Of a DNA stretch of 64,000 bases, positions 8,203 to 16,549 are shown in pieces. The DNA is from Streptosporangium nondiastaticum (GTDB lineage Bacteria > Actinomycetota > Actinomycetes > Streptomycetales > Streptomycetaceae). Where the stretch lies: contig NZ_PXWG01000021.1 in NCBI RefSeq assembly GCF_003011965.1, positions 1-64,000 on the forward strand, written 5' to 3'. The translations under genes were made by a program, and so were the position numbers. The notes under the pieces are model-generated. The model had not been told where the DNA came from, did not search any database, and saw only the letters and a program-made list of their open reading frames with translations. Numbering within the stretch: the stretch's first letter is position 1; every line of letters starts with the position of its first letter.

Positions 8203-9585
8203 TCACATCGGCGGCGCCGCCGGTGCCGGTCCCAGCGTCGTCGTCCCCGGCGCGGCCCGGTGGCCGAGGCCCGTGCGGTACGCGTCCAGCGCCGCCTCGA
8301 CCCGGCCCGTCCGCCGCAGCAGGTCCCCCAGCAGCCGGCACAGGTCCGCCAGGTCCCCCGCGGCTCCCGTCCGCTCCAGCAGTGACAGCGCCGCGCAGTA
8401 GTGCTCCTCCGCCGTCTCGGTGAGGCCCCGTTCCTCCGCGATCAGCCCCAGCAGGCGGTGCGCGCCGCCCGCGTGGACCGCGCCGCGCTCGGCGCCCAGC
8501 GCCGACTCCGTGGCCGACGGCGCCAGCAGCGGGCTCAGCAGCCCCTCCGCCTCGGCCGCCTTGCCGCGCCGCCGCAGCACGTCGGCCAGTTCCACCTCCA
8601 CCTGCACGGTGAACAGCGGCGCCCGCTTCGACGCCAGCATGTCGCGCGCCGTCCGCAGCTCGCTCTCGGCGCCCTCCAGGTCGCCGTTCTGCGCGCGGAC
8701 GTAGCCGCGCATCCAGTGGCAGTGCGCGAGCTCGGTGCGGATGTGCAGCTGCTGGTAGAGCTCCTGGGCCTTGGCGAGGGAGGCGTCGGCCTCCGCGATC
8801 CGGCCCTCCGCGATCAGGGTGCGGGCCACGCCGCGGTGCATGCCGGCGACGAGCGCCGGGTCGTCGACCTGGGGAGCCAGCGCCAGGGCCAGCTCGGCGG
8901 CGTGCGCGGCGCGGGCGTGCGCCCCCATGTCCATGTACGGGGCGATGGACGCCGTGTAGAGGAGCAGCAGCGCGTCGGGGTCGTGCAGGCCGGAGGCGTT
9001 CAGCTCGTCCAGCGCGGTCTCCAGCAGGTAGCAGGCGTAGCGCAGTTCTCCCGCCAGGAGGTGGGCCGTGGCCCGGCCGCGCAGCGCGGGCACGCGGCGC
9101 GGCAGCGGCTCGTCGGCCAGCAGGGCCTCGGCGGCGGCGTAGTGGTCGCGGGCCTCGGTCAGCTCGCCCGTCTCCAGGGCGCAGTCGCCGAGCCCGAGGC
9201 GGGCGGCGGCGTGCTCGGAGGTGAGCTCCGCGCGCGCCGCCTCGTCGCGCAGCGCCGCGTAGCGGGCGGCGGCGTCCTCGGCGGCGCCGGTGGCCAGGGT
9301 GCGGCGCGCGTCGGTGAGCCGCATCCGCAGCCGGGTCGCCAGGTGGGCGGGGCGGCCGGTGGCGAGCTCGTCCACGGTGGTCCCGAGGCGGTCGGCGAGG
9401 TGGCGCAGGGCGGTCTCGGAGGGGCGCACGCGGCCGGCCTCCAGGGTGGAGATGTAGGCCGCGGTGTAGGCGGGCTCGGCGAGCTGGCGCTGGGTGAGGC
9501 CCTTGGCCGTCCGCAGCCGCAGCACGCGCCGGCCGATCTCGGCGGGCCCGTCCGCCCGTATGCCGTGGGTGCTGTTCTCGGCCAC
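8203..9585 (-). CDS. Helix-turn-helix (XRE) regulator with TPR repeats
   Basis: 460 residues. The N-terminal HTH_3 domain (about 15-75; IGRRVLRLRTAKGLTQRQLA, YISTLEAGRVRPSE) is followed by ~380 residues of Ala/Leu-rich helices that look like tetratricopeptide repeats (for example ARLGLGDCALETGELTEARD). Proteins of this build are cytoplasmic transcription factors whose TPR part binds a peptide or protein ligand. GTG 9585 is chosen because it has GAGGGGCAGC upstream. The frame stays open to 9921 only because it reads through a 12-bp repeat array and into the divergent gene. It is likely autoregulated and controls the divergent peptidase through that array. Confidence 0.85.
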   Translation of the reverse strand: MAENSTHGIRADGPAEIGRRVLRLRTAKGLTQRQLAEPAYTAAYISTLEAGRVRPSETALRHLADRLGTTVDELATGRPAHLATRLRMRLTDARRTLATGAAEDAAARYAALRDEAARAELTSEHAAARLGLGDCALETGELTEARDHYAAAEALLADEPLPRRVPALRGRATAHLLAGELRYACYLLETALDELNASGLHDPDALLLLYTASIAPYMDMGAHARAAHAAELALALAPQVDDPALVAGMHRGVARTLIAEGRIAEADASLAKAQELYQQLHIRTELAHCHWMRGYVRAQNGDLEGAESELRTARDMLASKRAPLFTVQVEVELADVLRRRGKAAEAEGLLSPLLAPSATESALGAERGAVHAGGAHRLLGLIAEERGLTETAEEHYCAALSLLERTGAAGDLADLCRLLGDLLRRTGRVEAALDAYRTGLGHRAAPGTTTLGPAPAAPPM

Positions 9586-9609
9586 TGCTGCCCCTCGGTA
9601 GGTTACGCC

Positions 9610-9705
9610 GTGCATTTCGCGGTGCACCGCGTCATGCATTTCGCCCTGCACGCCGCCGTGCACCGCGTCATGCGCTTCGCCGTGCACCTCGCCGTGCGTG
9701 TCAGG
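9610..9705. repeat. 12-bp tandem repeat array in the divergent promoter region
   Basis: Eight contiguous 12-bp units, consensus (G/A)TGCAYNTCGCC: GTGCATTTCGCG at 9610, GTGCACCGCGTC at 9622 and 9658, ATGCATTTCGCC at 9634, CTGCACGCCGCC at 9646, ATGCGCTTCGCC at 9670, GTGCACCTCGCC at 9682, and a degenerate unit at 9694. TGCA/TGCG recurs every 12 bp. The array ends 28 bp before the start of the divergent hydrolase gene and lies 24 bp upstream of the regulator gene, a natural place for a multi-site operator. Confidence 0.8.
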
Positions 9706-9733
9706 TACTACGTGACGACGTGAGGATGGAACC

Positions 9734-11152
9734 ATGCCGGATGCCCGCGCCGGGCAGGATCTCGCAGGGGGCGCACAGAGGCGCGGAGGGGCGCTCGGCG
9801 CCGCACCGTCCGGTGCGGCAGCACCGTCGGTGACCGGCCGGCACCGCCAGCCCGGCCTGGTCCTCACCGACCACCACTTCGACGTGCCGCTCGACCACGA
9901 CGACCCCACCGGTGAGCACATACGGGTCTACGCGCGCGAGGTCGTCGCGAGCAGCCGCGAGCACGACGAACTGCCCTGGCTCGTCTACCTCCAGGGCGGC
10001 CCCGGCTTCCCCGCCGGCCGCCCCGTGGGCCGCGACAGCTGGCTCGACCGCGCCCTGGAGGACTACCGCGTCCTCCTCCTCGACCAGCGCGGCACCGGCC
10101 GCTCCACCCCCGCCACCCGCCAGACCCTCCCGCTCCGCGGCACCCCCGCCCAGCAGGCCGACTACCTCGCCCACTTCCGCGCCGACGCGATCGTCCGCGA
10201 CTGCGAGCACATCCGGCGCCGGCTCACCGGCGACCGGCCGTGGACCGTCCTCGGGCAGAGCTTCGGCGGCTTCTGCGCGGTCACCTACCTGTCGTACGCG
10301 CCCGAGGGCCTCGCCGAAGTGCTGATCACCGGCGGTCTCCCCGGCCTCGACGCCGACGCGGACGCCGTCTACCGCGCCGCCTACCCGCGCATGGAGCGCA
10401 AGACCCTCGCCCACTACGACCGCTACCCCGGCGACGAGGCCGCCGCCCGCCGCATCGCCGCCCACCTCGCCGAGCACGAGGAAGTCCTCACCGACGGCAC
10501 GCACCTGACCGTCGAGGCCTTCCAGCAGCTCGGCATCCTCCTCGGCACCGGCGACGGCTCGCACCGCCTCCACTACCTCCTGGAGGACGCCTTCGCGGAC
10601 ACGGCCGACGGACCGCGCCTCTCCGACGCGTTCGCCGAACAGGTCGCGGCGATCCTCTCCCGCGCCCACTGCCCGCTCTACGCGCTGCTCCACGAAGCCA
10701 TATATGCCCAGGACGGGGAGGCGACGCACTGGGCGGCCGAGCGCGTACGGGCGGAATTCCCGCAGTTCGACGGGTTCGGTCAGTCCGGCGGGTTCGGCCG
10801 GCACGACAACGACGGCGGGCGCTTCCTCTTCACCGGCGAGACCGTCCACCCCTGGATGCTGCACACCCACCCCGCCCTGCGCCCGCTGCGCCGCACCGCC
10901 GAACTCCTCGCCGAGCGCAAGGGCTGGACACCGCTGTACGACGCCGGCCGGCTCGCCCGCAACACCGTGCCCGTCGCGGCGGCGATCTACCACGACGACC
11001 TCTACGTCGACACCGCGCACTCCCTGCGCACGGCCCGGGCGATCCGCGGGCTGCGGACGTGGGTCACGGACGAGTACGAGCACGACGGGGTGCGGGCGGG
11101 AGGCCGGGCCGTACTGGACCGGCTGCTGAAGCTCGTACGGGACGAGGCGTGA
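9734..11152 (+). CDS. Alpha/beta hydrolase, proline iminopeptidase-like
   Basis: 472 residues with an alpha/beta hydrolase fold. The oxyanion motif is LQGGPGFPAG, the DQRGTGRS motif is typical of S33 prolyl aminopeptidases, and the nucleophile elbow GQSFGG has Ser176; a C-terminal NTVPVAAAIYHDDLYVD probably carries the acid. The first ~40 residues are Ala/Gly-rich with no signal peptide, so the protein is probably cytoplasmic. It would release N-terminal proline or other residues from peptides; substrate preference cannot be read. ATG 9734 is preceded by GAGG. It is divergent from the TPR regulator, an arrangement seen where a peptidase and its regulator share a ligand. Confidence 0.88.
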   Translation: MPDARAGQDLAGGAQRRGGALGAAPSGAAAPSVTGRHRQPGLVLTDHHFDVPLDHDDPTGEHIRVYAREVVASSREHDELPWLVYLQGGPGFPAGRPVGRDSWLDRALEDYRVLLLDQRGTGRSTPATRQTLPLRGTPAQQADYLAHFRADAIVRDCEHIRRRLTGDRPWTVLGQSFGGFCAVTYLSYAPEGLAEVLITGGLPGLDADADAVYRAAYPRMERKTLAHYDRYPGDEAAARRIAAHLAEHEEVLTDGTHLTVEAFQQLGILLGTGDGSHRLHYLLEDAFADTADGPRLSDAFAEQVAAILSRAHCPLYALLHEAIYAQDGEATHWAAERVRAEFPQFDGFGQSGGFGRHDNDGGRFLFTGETVHPWMLHTHPALRPLRRTAELLAERKGWTPLYDAGRLARNTVPVAAAIYHDDLYVDTAHSLRTARAIRGLRTWVTDEYEHDGVRAGGRAVLDRLLKLVRDEA

Positions 11153-11314
11153 CGTCCGGAGGCGTGACGTCCGTGACGTCCCTCAGTCCAAGCGCTCGTT
11201 GATCGCGTCCATTGCCGGGAGCCTCCCGGGCCCCTACGTTGAGCCGCGCATTAAAGCGACTTGACCCGCCACTTGACACCCTGTCCGGTGGCGGCCGAGC
11301 CCCGGAGGCCCCCT

Positions 11315-12637
11315 ATGAGAAGACGAACCACGAGACGACGAATATCCCTCGCGGCCGGCGGGCTGGCGCTCGCAGCGGCACTGGCCGTCACGGCGCCCGC
11401 CGCGGCCGCGAGCCCCGACCGCGCCCAAGGCACTCAAGGAACCCCACACACGCAGGACGTCGAATACTTCACCGGCCCCGACGGCCACCCGCGTCACACC
11501 ACCATCCCCGCGTCCCCCGCCCTGCCGCGCCCGCTGCTCCCTTCCGCGAAGGGCGACGGTGACGTCACCCCGGTCGTCACCAACGGTCCGGTCGGCTCCA
11601 AGCTCGACGTCGTCTTCATCGGCGACGGCTACACCGCGGGCCAGCAGGGCGACTTCCACGCCGCAGTACGCGCCAAGTGGGCGAAGATGTCGGCCGTCGA
11701 GCCGTACGCGTCCTACACGAACCTCTTCAACGTGTGGGCGGTCGACGCGGTCTCGCGCGACTCCGGCGTCACCAATGACCCCGCCAAGGGCGTCACGAAG
11801 GACACGGCCCTGCGCTCGTACTTCTTCTGCGACGACATCGAGCGCCTGCTGTGCGTCGACACCGCGCGCGTCGAGTCGTACGCGGCGAAGGCTCCGGCGG
11901 CGGACCTCGTCGTCGTCCTCTCCAACTCCACCAAGTACGGCGGCGCGGGCTACAACGACGTGGTCTCGCAGGTCGGTTACGACGGCGTCGCCACGGCGTC
12001 CTCGGACCATCCGAAGTCCGACCAGGTCGCCGTCCACGAGACCGGGCACTCGCTCGGCAAGCTCGCCGACGAGTACCAGTACGACGAGTACGGCACGTAC
12101 ACCGGCTCCGAGCCGCGCGAGGTCAACATCAGCACGCTGGACGCCGGGCAGCAGGCCGAGAAGCGGCAGAAGTGGTACCGCTGGCTCGGCAGGACCTCAC
12201 CGGACGGCGGCACCGTCGGCTCCTACGAGGGCGGCGGCTACTACCCCAAGGGCCTCTACCGCCCCACCGAGAACTCGATCATGCGCACGCTGGGCCACGA
12301 GTTCAACCTTCCGGGGCGCGAGGCGATGATCGCGGGCTTCTACCGCCACGCGAGCGTGCTGAGCAGCGACACCGGCACGTACGGGACGGTCTCGCGCCGC
12401 CGGCACGTCACCGTCCGGCTCGCCGCGCCCACGGTCACCGTGCGCTGGTACGTGGACGGCCTGGAGGCCGTCGCCGCGCGCGGCCGCACCGACGTCGTCC
12501 CCCGCGCACTGGGCGTGCCGGCGGACGGCCGCCCGCACACGCTGAAGGCGAGGGCGGTGGACCGCACGGACGCGGTCCTCGACCCGGAGCTGCGGGGACG
12601 GCTGAGGGGGGAACTGGTGTGGGGGGTGACGCGGTGA
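11315..12637 (+). CDS. Secreted M64-family metallopeptidase
   Basis: 440 residues. An N-terminal export signal (MRRRTTRRRISLAAGGLALA) has an arginine pair, suggesting Tat or Sec, ending near PAAAAS. The catalytic domain belongs to the IgA peptidase M64 family. It has the zinc motif H241-E-T-G-H245 in HETGHSLGKLADEY and the typical early LDVVFIGDGYTAGQQGDFHA, followed by NSIMRTLGHEFNLPGREAM. ATG 11315 has GGAGG upstream; a TTG at 11261 would add a non-signal prefix. It is an extracellular protease of unknown substrate and is monocistronic, ending against a convergent tetR gene. Confidence 0.9.
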   Translation: MRRRTTRRRISLAAGGLALAAALAVTAPAAAASPDRAQGTQGTPHTQDVEYFTGPDGHPRHTTIPASPALPRPLLPSAKGDGDVTPVVTNGPVGSKLDVVFIGDGYTAGQQGDFHAAVRAKWAKMSAVEPYASYTNLFNVWAVDAVSRDSGVTNDPAKGVTKDTALRSYFFCDDIERLLCVDTARVESYAAKAPAADLVVVLSNSTKYGGAGYNDVVSQVGYDGVATASSDHPKSDQVAVHETGHSLGKLADEYQYDEYGTYTGSEPREVNISTLDAGQQAEKRQKWYRWLGRTSPDGGTVGSYEGGGYYPKGLYRPTENSIMRTLGHEFNLPGREAMIAGFYRHASVLSSDTGTYGTVSRRRHVTVRLAAPTVTVRWYVDGLEAVAARGRTDVVPRALGVPADGRPHTLKARAVDRTDAVLDPELRGRLRGELVWGVTR

Positions 12638-12661
12638 CGCGCTAGCGTCCCTGCGTCCCTA

Positions 12662-12712
12662 TAAGGGGCGCGGGAACTGCGCGATCAGCCACGTGCGGCC
12701 CGCAGTTGACAG
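12662..12712. repeat. Dispersed Streptomyces palindromic repeat (half)
   Basis: The sequence AGGGGCGCGGGAACTGCGCG followed by ATCAGCCACG matches one arm of a hairpin-forming repeat common between genes in Streptomyces. The complementary arm type occurs near 42843-42890. It lies between convergent genes and may act as a terminator. Confidence 0.6.
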
Positions 12713-12722
12713 CCCGGCCGTG

Positions 12723-13442
12723 TCATCCCGCGTCCAGGAAGGGCGCGTCCACGTAGGCGCGAGCGAGGCGGCCGTAGCCGCGATCAAGCACGGCCGCGGC
12801 CGCCTCCCGCACGCCCTCGGCCGGTTCCCCCGCGGCCAGCGCGGCGTGCACCGCATCGAAGCCCAGCTCCCGTACCGCCCCCGCCAGGGACGCGAACGTC
12901 TCCAGCTCGTCCCGTACGTCCGCGTCCGCGGCCCGCTCTCCCGCCCGTTCCAGCAGGGCGGCCAGGAGCTGGTCGCGGCGCTCGCGGGCCAGCGGGAGGT
13001 AACTGCGGCGCAGGGAGGGGCTGTCCAGCAGGATGCGGGAGAACGTGCGCGCCTGGGGGAGGGAGTCCGCGGCCAGGATCGTGCCGACGGCCTCGGTGCA
13101 GGCGCGGCGCAGCCGCTCGATGAGCTCCGGGCCGGTCGCCGCGCCGCGCACGGCCTCGGCGATGCCCGGCTCGAACTCCAGCCGGCGGCCGAAGAAGATG
13201 TCCTCTTTCGACGCGTAGTGCGTGAAGACGGTGGCCGGGGCGACGTCGGCCGCGGCGGCGATCCGGGTGAGCGTCACGGCGTCGAAGCCCTCGTCCGCGA
13301 AGAGGCGGAACGCGGCTTCGGCGATGGCGCGGCGGGTCCGCTCGCGCTTGCGGCCGCGCATTCCGGAGGCGGGTGCGGCCGGTGCGGCGGGGGTGCCCGG
13401 TGCGGCTGCGGTGGTCGCGGTGGCCGTGGAGCTCGTGGTCAT
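12723..13442 (-). CDS. TetR-family transcriptional regulator
   Basis: 239 residues. After an Ala/Thr-rich N-terminal extension of ~25 residues comes the TetR helix-turn-helix (about 30-80; RRAIAEAAFRLFADEGFDAV, VAPATVFTHYASKEDIFF), then a helical ligand-binding domain. ATG 13442 has GGGAGG upstream. It is divergent from the MFS transporter gene with a perfect inverted repeat between them, so it most likely represses the transporter and itself until an effector binds. Confidence 0.92.
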   Translation of the reverse strand: MTTSSTATATTAAAPGTPAAPAAPASGMRGRKRERTRRAIAEAAFRLFADEGFDAVTLTRIAAAADVAPATVFTHYASKEDIFFGRRLEFEPGIAEAVRGAATGPELIERLRRACTEAVGTILAADSLPQARTFSRILLDSPSLRRSYLPLARERRDQLLAALLERAGERAADADVRDELETFASLAGAVRELGFDAVHAALAAGEPAEGVREAAAAVLDRGYGRLARAYVDAPFLDAG

Positions 13443-13470
13443 GCCTCCCAGGATAGCCGTCCGGCAAGTA

Positions 13471-13508
13471 AAAATAGAGGTGCTACATTTTTGGAGCACC
13501 TCTATTTT
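13471..13508. promoter_or_regulatory. Perfect 14-bp inverted repeat, probable TetR operator
   Basis: AAAATAGAGGTGCT (13471-13484) is repeated exactly inverted at 13495-13508 with a 10-bp AT-rich spacer. It sits between the tetR start and the MFS gene and is strikingly AT-rich for this genome. It is probably the operator overlapping divergent promoters. Confidence 0.8.
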
Positions 13509-13557
13509 CGAGGTCCGCCCGCTGTCGGTCCACCCACTGCCGGAGGACGTCACTGCC

Positions 13558-15132
13558 ATGCGAGCTGCCGACCCCTCGTCACCCCGATCCCGCCCCGCCA
13601 TACGCAGGGCCGGCCGGTCCCGGACCGGCCGGCCGCCGTCCGCACGCGCCACGACCGCGATCCTCGTGATCGCCTGCACCGCTCAATTCATGGTCATCCT
13701 CGACGTGTCGGTCATGAACGTGGCCCTCCCGGCCATGCGCGCCGAGCTCCGGCTGGGCCCGGCGGGCCAGCAGTGGATCGTCAACGCCTACACCCTCGCC
13801 TTCGCCGGCCTGCTGCTCCTCGGCGGCCGGGCGGCCGACCTCGTCGGCACGCGGCGCGCCTTCCTCGCCGGCGTCACCGCGTTCACGCTCGCCTCCCTCG
13901 CGGGCGGCTTCGCCTCCGAGGGCTCCCTGCTGATCGCTGCCCGCGCGGTCCAGGGCGCGGGCGGCGCCGTCCTCGCGCCCGCCACCCTCACGCTGATCAT
14001 GCGCACCTTCACCGAACCCGCCGCCCGGACAAGGGCCATGGGTGCCTGGAGCGCGGTCATGGCGGCCGGAGGCGCGGTGGGCGGCGTCGTCGGCGGAGTG
14101 CTCACGGAGTACGCCGGGTGGCGGTGGGTGCTGTTCGTCAACGTGCCGATCGGGGCGGGGCTGCTGGCCGCCGCGCTGGTCTGCGTACCGGCTGCGGAGG
14201 CGGCCGGGAACGGCACCCATGCGGGTGCCGGGGAAGGCGCGGGTGCCGGTGCCGGGACCGGGACCGGTGCTGCGGGAGGGCTGCGCCGCCTCGACGTCCC
14301 GGGCGCGGTGTCCGTGACCGCCGGCCTGACGGCCCTCGTCCACGGCACCGTCGCGAGCGGCACGCACGGGTGGGACGCGTGGATGGTGTGGGGCTCGCTG
14401 GCGGCGGGAGTGCTGCTCCTCACGGTCTTCGTGGCCGTCGAGCTGAGGGCCCCTCACCCGCTGGTCCCCCTCGCGACCCTGCGGCGGCGCACCGTCGCCA
14501 CCGCCAACCTGCTGGTGTTCTGCATGGGCGCGGCCGCGTTCTCGATGTGGTTCATGCTCTCCCTGTACTTCCAGCAGGTCCTCGGAGAGAGCGCTCTCGT
14601 CGCCGGGCTGTGCTTCCTGCCCGGTTCGGCCGCCATCGTCGCCGGCGCGCAGATCTCCACCCGCCTCATCGCCCGCACCGGCCCGCGCCCGCTCGTCCTC
14701 ACGGGGATGACGATCAGCACGGTGGGGTTCCTGTGGATGTCGCGCATCGGCGCCCACGACGGCGGGGACTACGTGGCGGACGTGCTCGGCCCGTTCGTCC
14801 TGGCCACCCTCGGCGCGGGCCTGGCCATAATGCCCGTCACCGCCGCCGCCACCAGCGGCACGCCACCGCACGAGGCGGGACTCGCCTCCGGCCTCGTCAA
14901 CACCTCCCGCCAGGTGGGCGGCGCGCTGGGTCTGGCCATGCTCGGCACGGTGGCCGCGCACGCGGGCGGGGGAGCGGCGGGCTACGGCAGGGCGCTGCTG
15001 GTGGGGGCGGCGTGCACGGCGGCCGCGGGGGCGGGAGCGCTGGCGCTGCCGCGGCTGCGGCTGCGAGAAACCGACCGGAGAGAGCCCGGCCCCGGCCGGC
15101 GAGAGACCAACCGTTTTCCAAGGAAAGGCTGA
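13558..15132 (+). CDS. MFS drug-efflux transporter, DHA2 (14-TM) family
   Basis: 524 residues with about 14 membrane segments. Motifs of H+-antiport drug exporters are present: LDVSVMNVALPAMRAEL in TM1, LLLLGGRAADLVGTRRAFL for motif A, and the motif-C-like AAGGAVGGVVGGVLTEYAGW. A Gly/Ala-rich cytoplasmic loop (about 220-240) is low-complexity. ATG 13558 has GGAGG upstream. It is followed 2 bp later by a VOC protein gene, probably cotranscribed, and is divergent from tetR; together this looks like a resistance cassette for an unidentified compound. Confidence 0.92.
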   Translation: MRAADPSSPRSRPAIRRAGRSRTGRPPSARATTAILVIACTAQFMVILDVSVMNVALPAMRAELRLGPAGQQWIVNAYTLAFAGLLLLGGRAADLVGTRRAFLAGVTAFTLASLAGGFASEGSLLIAARAVQGAGGAVLAPATLTLIMRTFTEPAARTRAMGAWSAVMAAGGAVGGVVGGVLTEYAGWRWVLFVNVPIGAGLLAAALVCVPAAEAAGNGTHAGAGEGAGAGAGTGTGAAGGLRRLDVPGAVSVTAGLTALVHGTVASGTHGWDAWMVWGSLAAGVLLLTVFVAVELRAPHPLVPLATLRRRTVATANLLVFCMGAAAFSMWFMLSLYFQQVLGESALVAGLCFLPGSAAIVAGAQISTRLIARTGPRPLVLTGMTISTVGFLWMSRIGAHDGGDYVADVLGPFVLATLGAGLAIMPVTAAATSGTPPHEAGLASGLVNTSRQVGGALGLAMLGTVAAHAGGGAAGYGRALLVGAACTAAAGAGALALPRLRLRETDRREPGPGRRETNRFPRKG

Positions 15133-15134
15133 CC

Positions 15135-15572
15135 GTGTCCAACGAACTGAACCACTTCATCGTCCACGTCAAGGACCGCCGGGAGACGGGCACGTTCCTG
15201 TCCTGGCTGATGGCCGCGCCCGCCCCGCTGGAATGGGGCCGCTTCACCCAGGTCACCAGCGCGAACGGGGTCGGCATCGACTTCCTCGACGACCTGGTGG
15301 ACCCGGGCGGCATCAACCGCAGCCACATCGCCTTCCTCGTCACGGACGAGGAGTTCGACGCGATACTCGGCCGGCTCGCGGAGCGGCAGGTGCCGTTCTG
15401 GGCCGATCCGCTGCTGAAGGTGGCGGGCGAGATCAACGACGAGTACGGCGGCCGCGGGGTCTACGTGCTCGACCCGGGCGGCACGTGCGCCATCGAGTTC
15501 ATGACGACGCCGTACGGGGACCAGCCGTCGCCCCGGTCGGGGGTGGCGACGGCCGGGGCGACGGCCGGGTAG
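15135..15572 (+). CDS. VOC-superfamily (glyoxalase/bleomycin-resistance-like) protein
   Basis: 145 residues with a vicinal-oxygen-chelate fold: HFIVHVKDRRETGTFLSWLM at the N terminus and GGRGVYVLDPGGTCAIEFMT at the C terminus, with candidate metal ligands in HFIVHV and in the terminal Glu. GTG 15135 follows the transporter stop by two bases and has AAGGAAAGG upstream. It probably modifies or sequesters the same compound exported by the transporter; the substrate is unknown. Confidence 0.85.
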   Translation: MSNELNHFIVHVKDRRETGTFLSWLMAAPAPLEWGRFTQVTSANGVGIDFLDDLVDPGGINRSHIAFLVTDEEFDAILGRLAERQVPFWADPLLKVAGEINDEYGGRGVYVLDPGGTCAIEFMTTPYGDQPSPRSGVATAGATAG

Positions 15573-15703
15573 GGGTCAGGCCGCCCGATCAGGCACGATG
15601 CCGGTGACGCCTGCGAGACGTGTGAGTTGTGCGTGGCGTATGAGGTGTACGAGGCATGTGACGGCGGCGGGAAGAGCCGCCCGGGAAGGGAAGCACGTTT
15701 CAG

Positions 15704-16420
15704 ATGAGTGGGCTCGGCAGCGGCAGAGGGCAAGTGGACGCGGAACGGATGGTCGCGGAGGCGCGAAAGGCGTTCTTCGTGATGTTCGGGTTCCTGGCCC
15801 TGGTGTGGGCGGTCCAGCTCGCCAACTGGGCGAGCGACTACGCCTTCTCCCGCCACCACGGGATCGTCCCCGGTGACGTGGGCACGCTCCCCGACGTCTT
15901 CGCCGCCTCCTTCCTCCACTGGAGCTGGGAGCACATCGAGGCGAACTCCGGCCCCCTCTTCGTGTTCGGCTTCCTCGCCGCCTACCGGGGCGTGGCCCGC
16001 TTCCTCGGGCTGAGCGTCCTGCTGATGGTGAGCAGCGGGCTCACGGACTGGGTGTTCGGGGACGCCGGCACCCGGGGCGTCGGCGCCAGCGGCCTGGTCT
16101 TCGGATACTTCGCGTACGTGGTGGTCCGGGGCCTCTTCGACCGGCATCTGATCGACTCCCTGATCGGCGTCGTCATGGCGGCGTCGTACGCGTACCTCCT
16201 CACCGCCGCCGTGCCGGGTGCCCCCGGCATCGGCTGGCTCGCCCACCTCGGCGGGCTGGTGGGAGGCGTGGTGGGGGCGTGGGTCTTCCGCGACCGCGAC
16301 CGCGACCGGGGCGGCGTACGGGGCGGCGAAGGGGGCGGCGAGCGGGCGGCCGTCGAGCCCGCCGCGGCGAATCCGAGGGCCGCCCTGTACAAGGAACTCG
16401 ACGACTTGGGCCTGCTGTAA
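15704..16420 (+). CDS. Rhomboid-like membrane protein
   Basis: 238 residues with about six membrane segments. Features of rhomboid-type intramembrane serine proteases are visible: FLHWSWEHIEANSGPLFVFG (His and Asn before the active site), the GxSG-type GASGLVFGYFAYVVV, and a later His in WLAHLGGLVGGVVGAW. The charged C-terminal tail is rich in Arg/Asp/Glu/Gly. ATG 15704 follows GAAGGGAAG. Substrate unknown; whether it is proteolytically active cannot be told from sequence alone. Confidence 0.82.
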   Translation: MSGLGSGRGQVDAERMVAEARKAFFVMFGFLALVWAVQLANWASDYAFSRHHGIVPGDVGTLPDVFAASFLHWSWEHIEANSGPLFVFGFLAAYRGVARFLGLSVLLMVSSGLTDWVFGDAGTRGVGASGLVFGYFAYVVVRGLFDRHLIDSLIGVVMAASYAYLLTAAVPGAPGIGWLAHLGGLVGGVVGAWVFRDRDRDRGGVRGGEGGGERAAVEPAAANPRAALYKELDDLGLL

Positions 16421-16549
16421 CAGCGCCGGACGGACAGGCGGGCGAGCGGACTGACTGGCTGACCAGACCGGACCGGGCACAGGATGTCGGGTCCGGGAGC
16501 ACGTGCCCTTCCTAACGTGAAGGACGTAAGGAAGAGAAGGAGATCCGCA

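Noticed and set aside
9601..9921. Upstream extension of the TPR regulator to 9921
   Set aside because: The extension encodes HDAVHG-like peptides from the 12-bp array and overlaps the divergent hydrolase; GTG 9585 has the ribosome-binding site.
12693..15572. A 959-codon + strand frame across tetR and the MFS gene
   Set aside because: Only the last 145 codons (VOC protein from 15135) show a protein fold; the rest is antisense or out-of-frame shadow.
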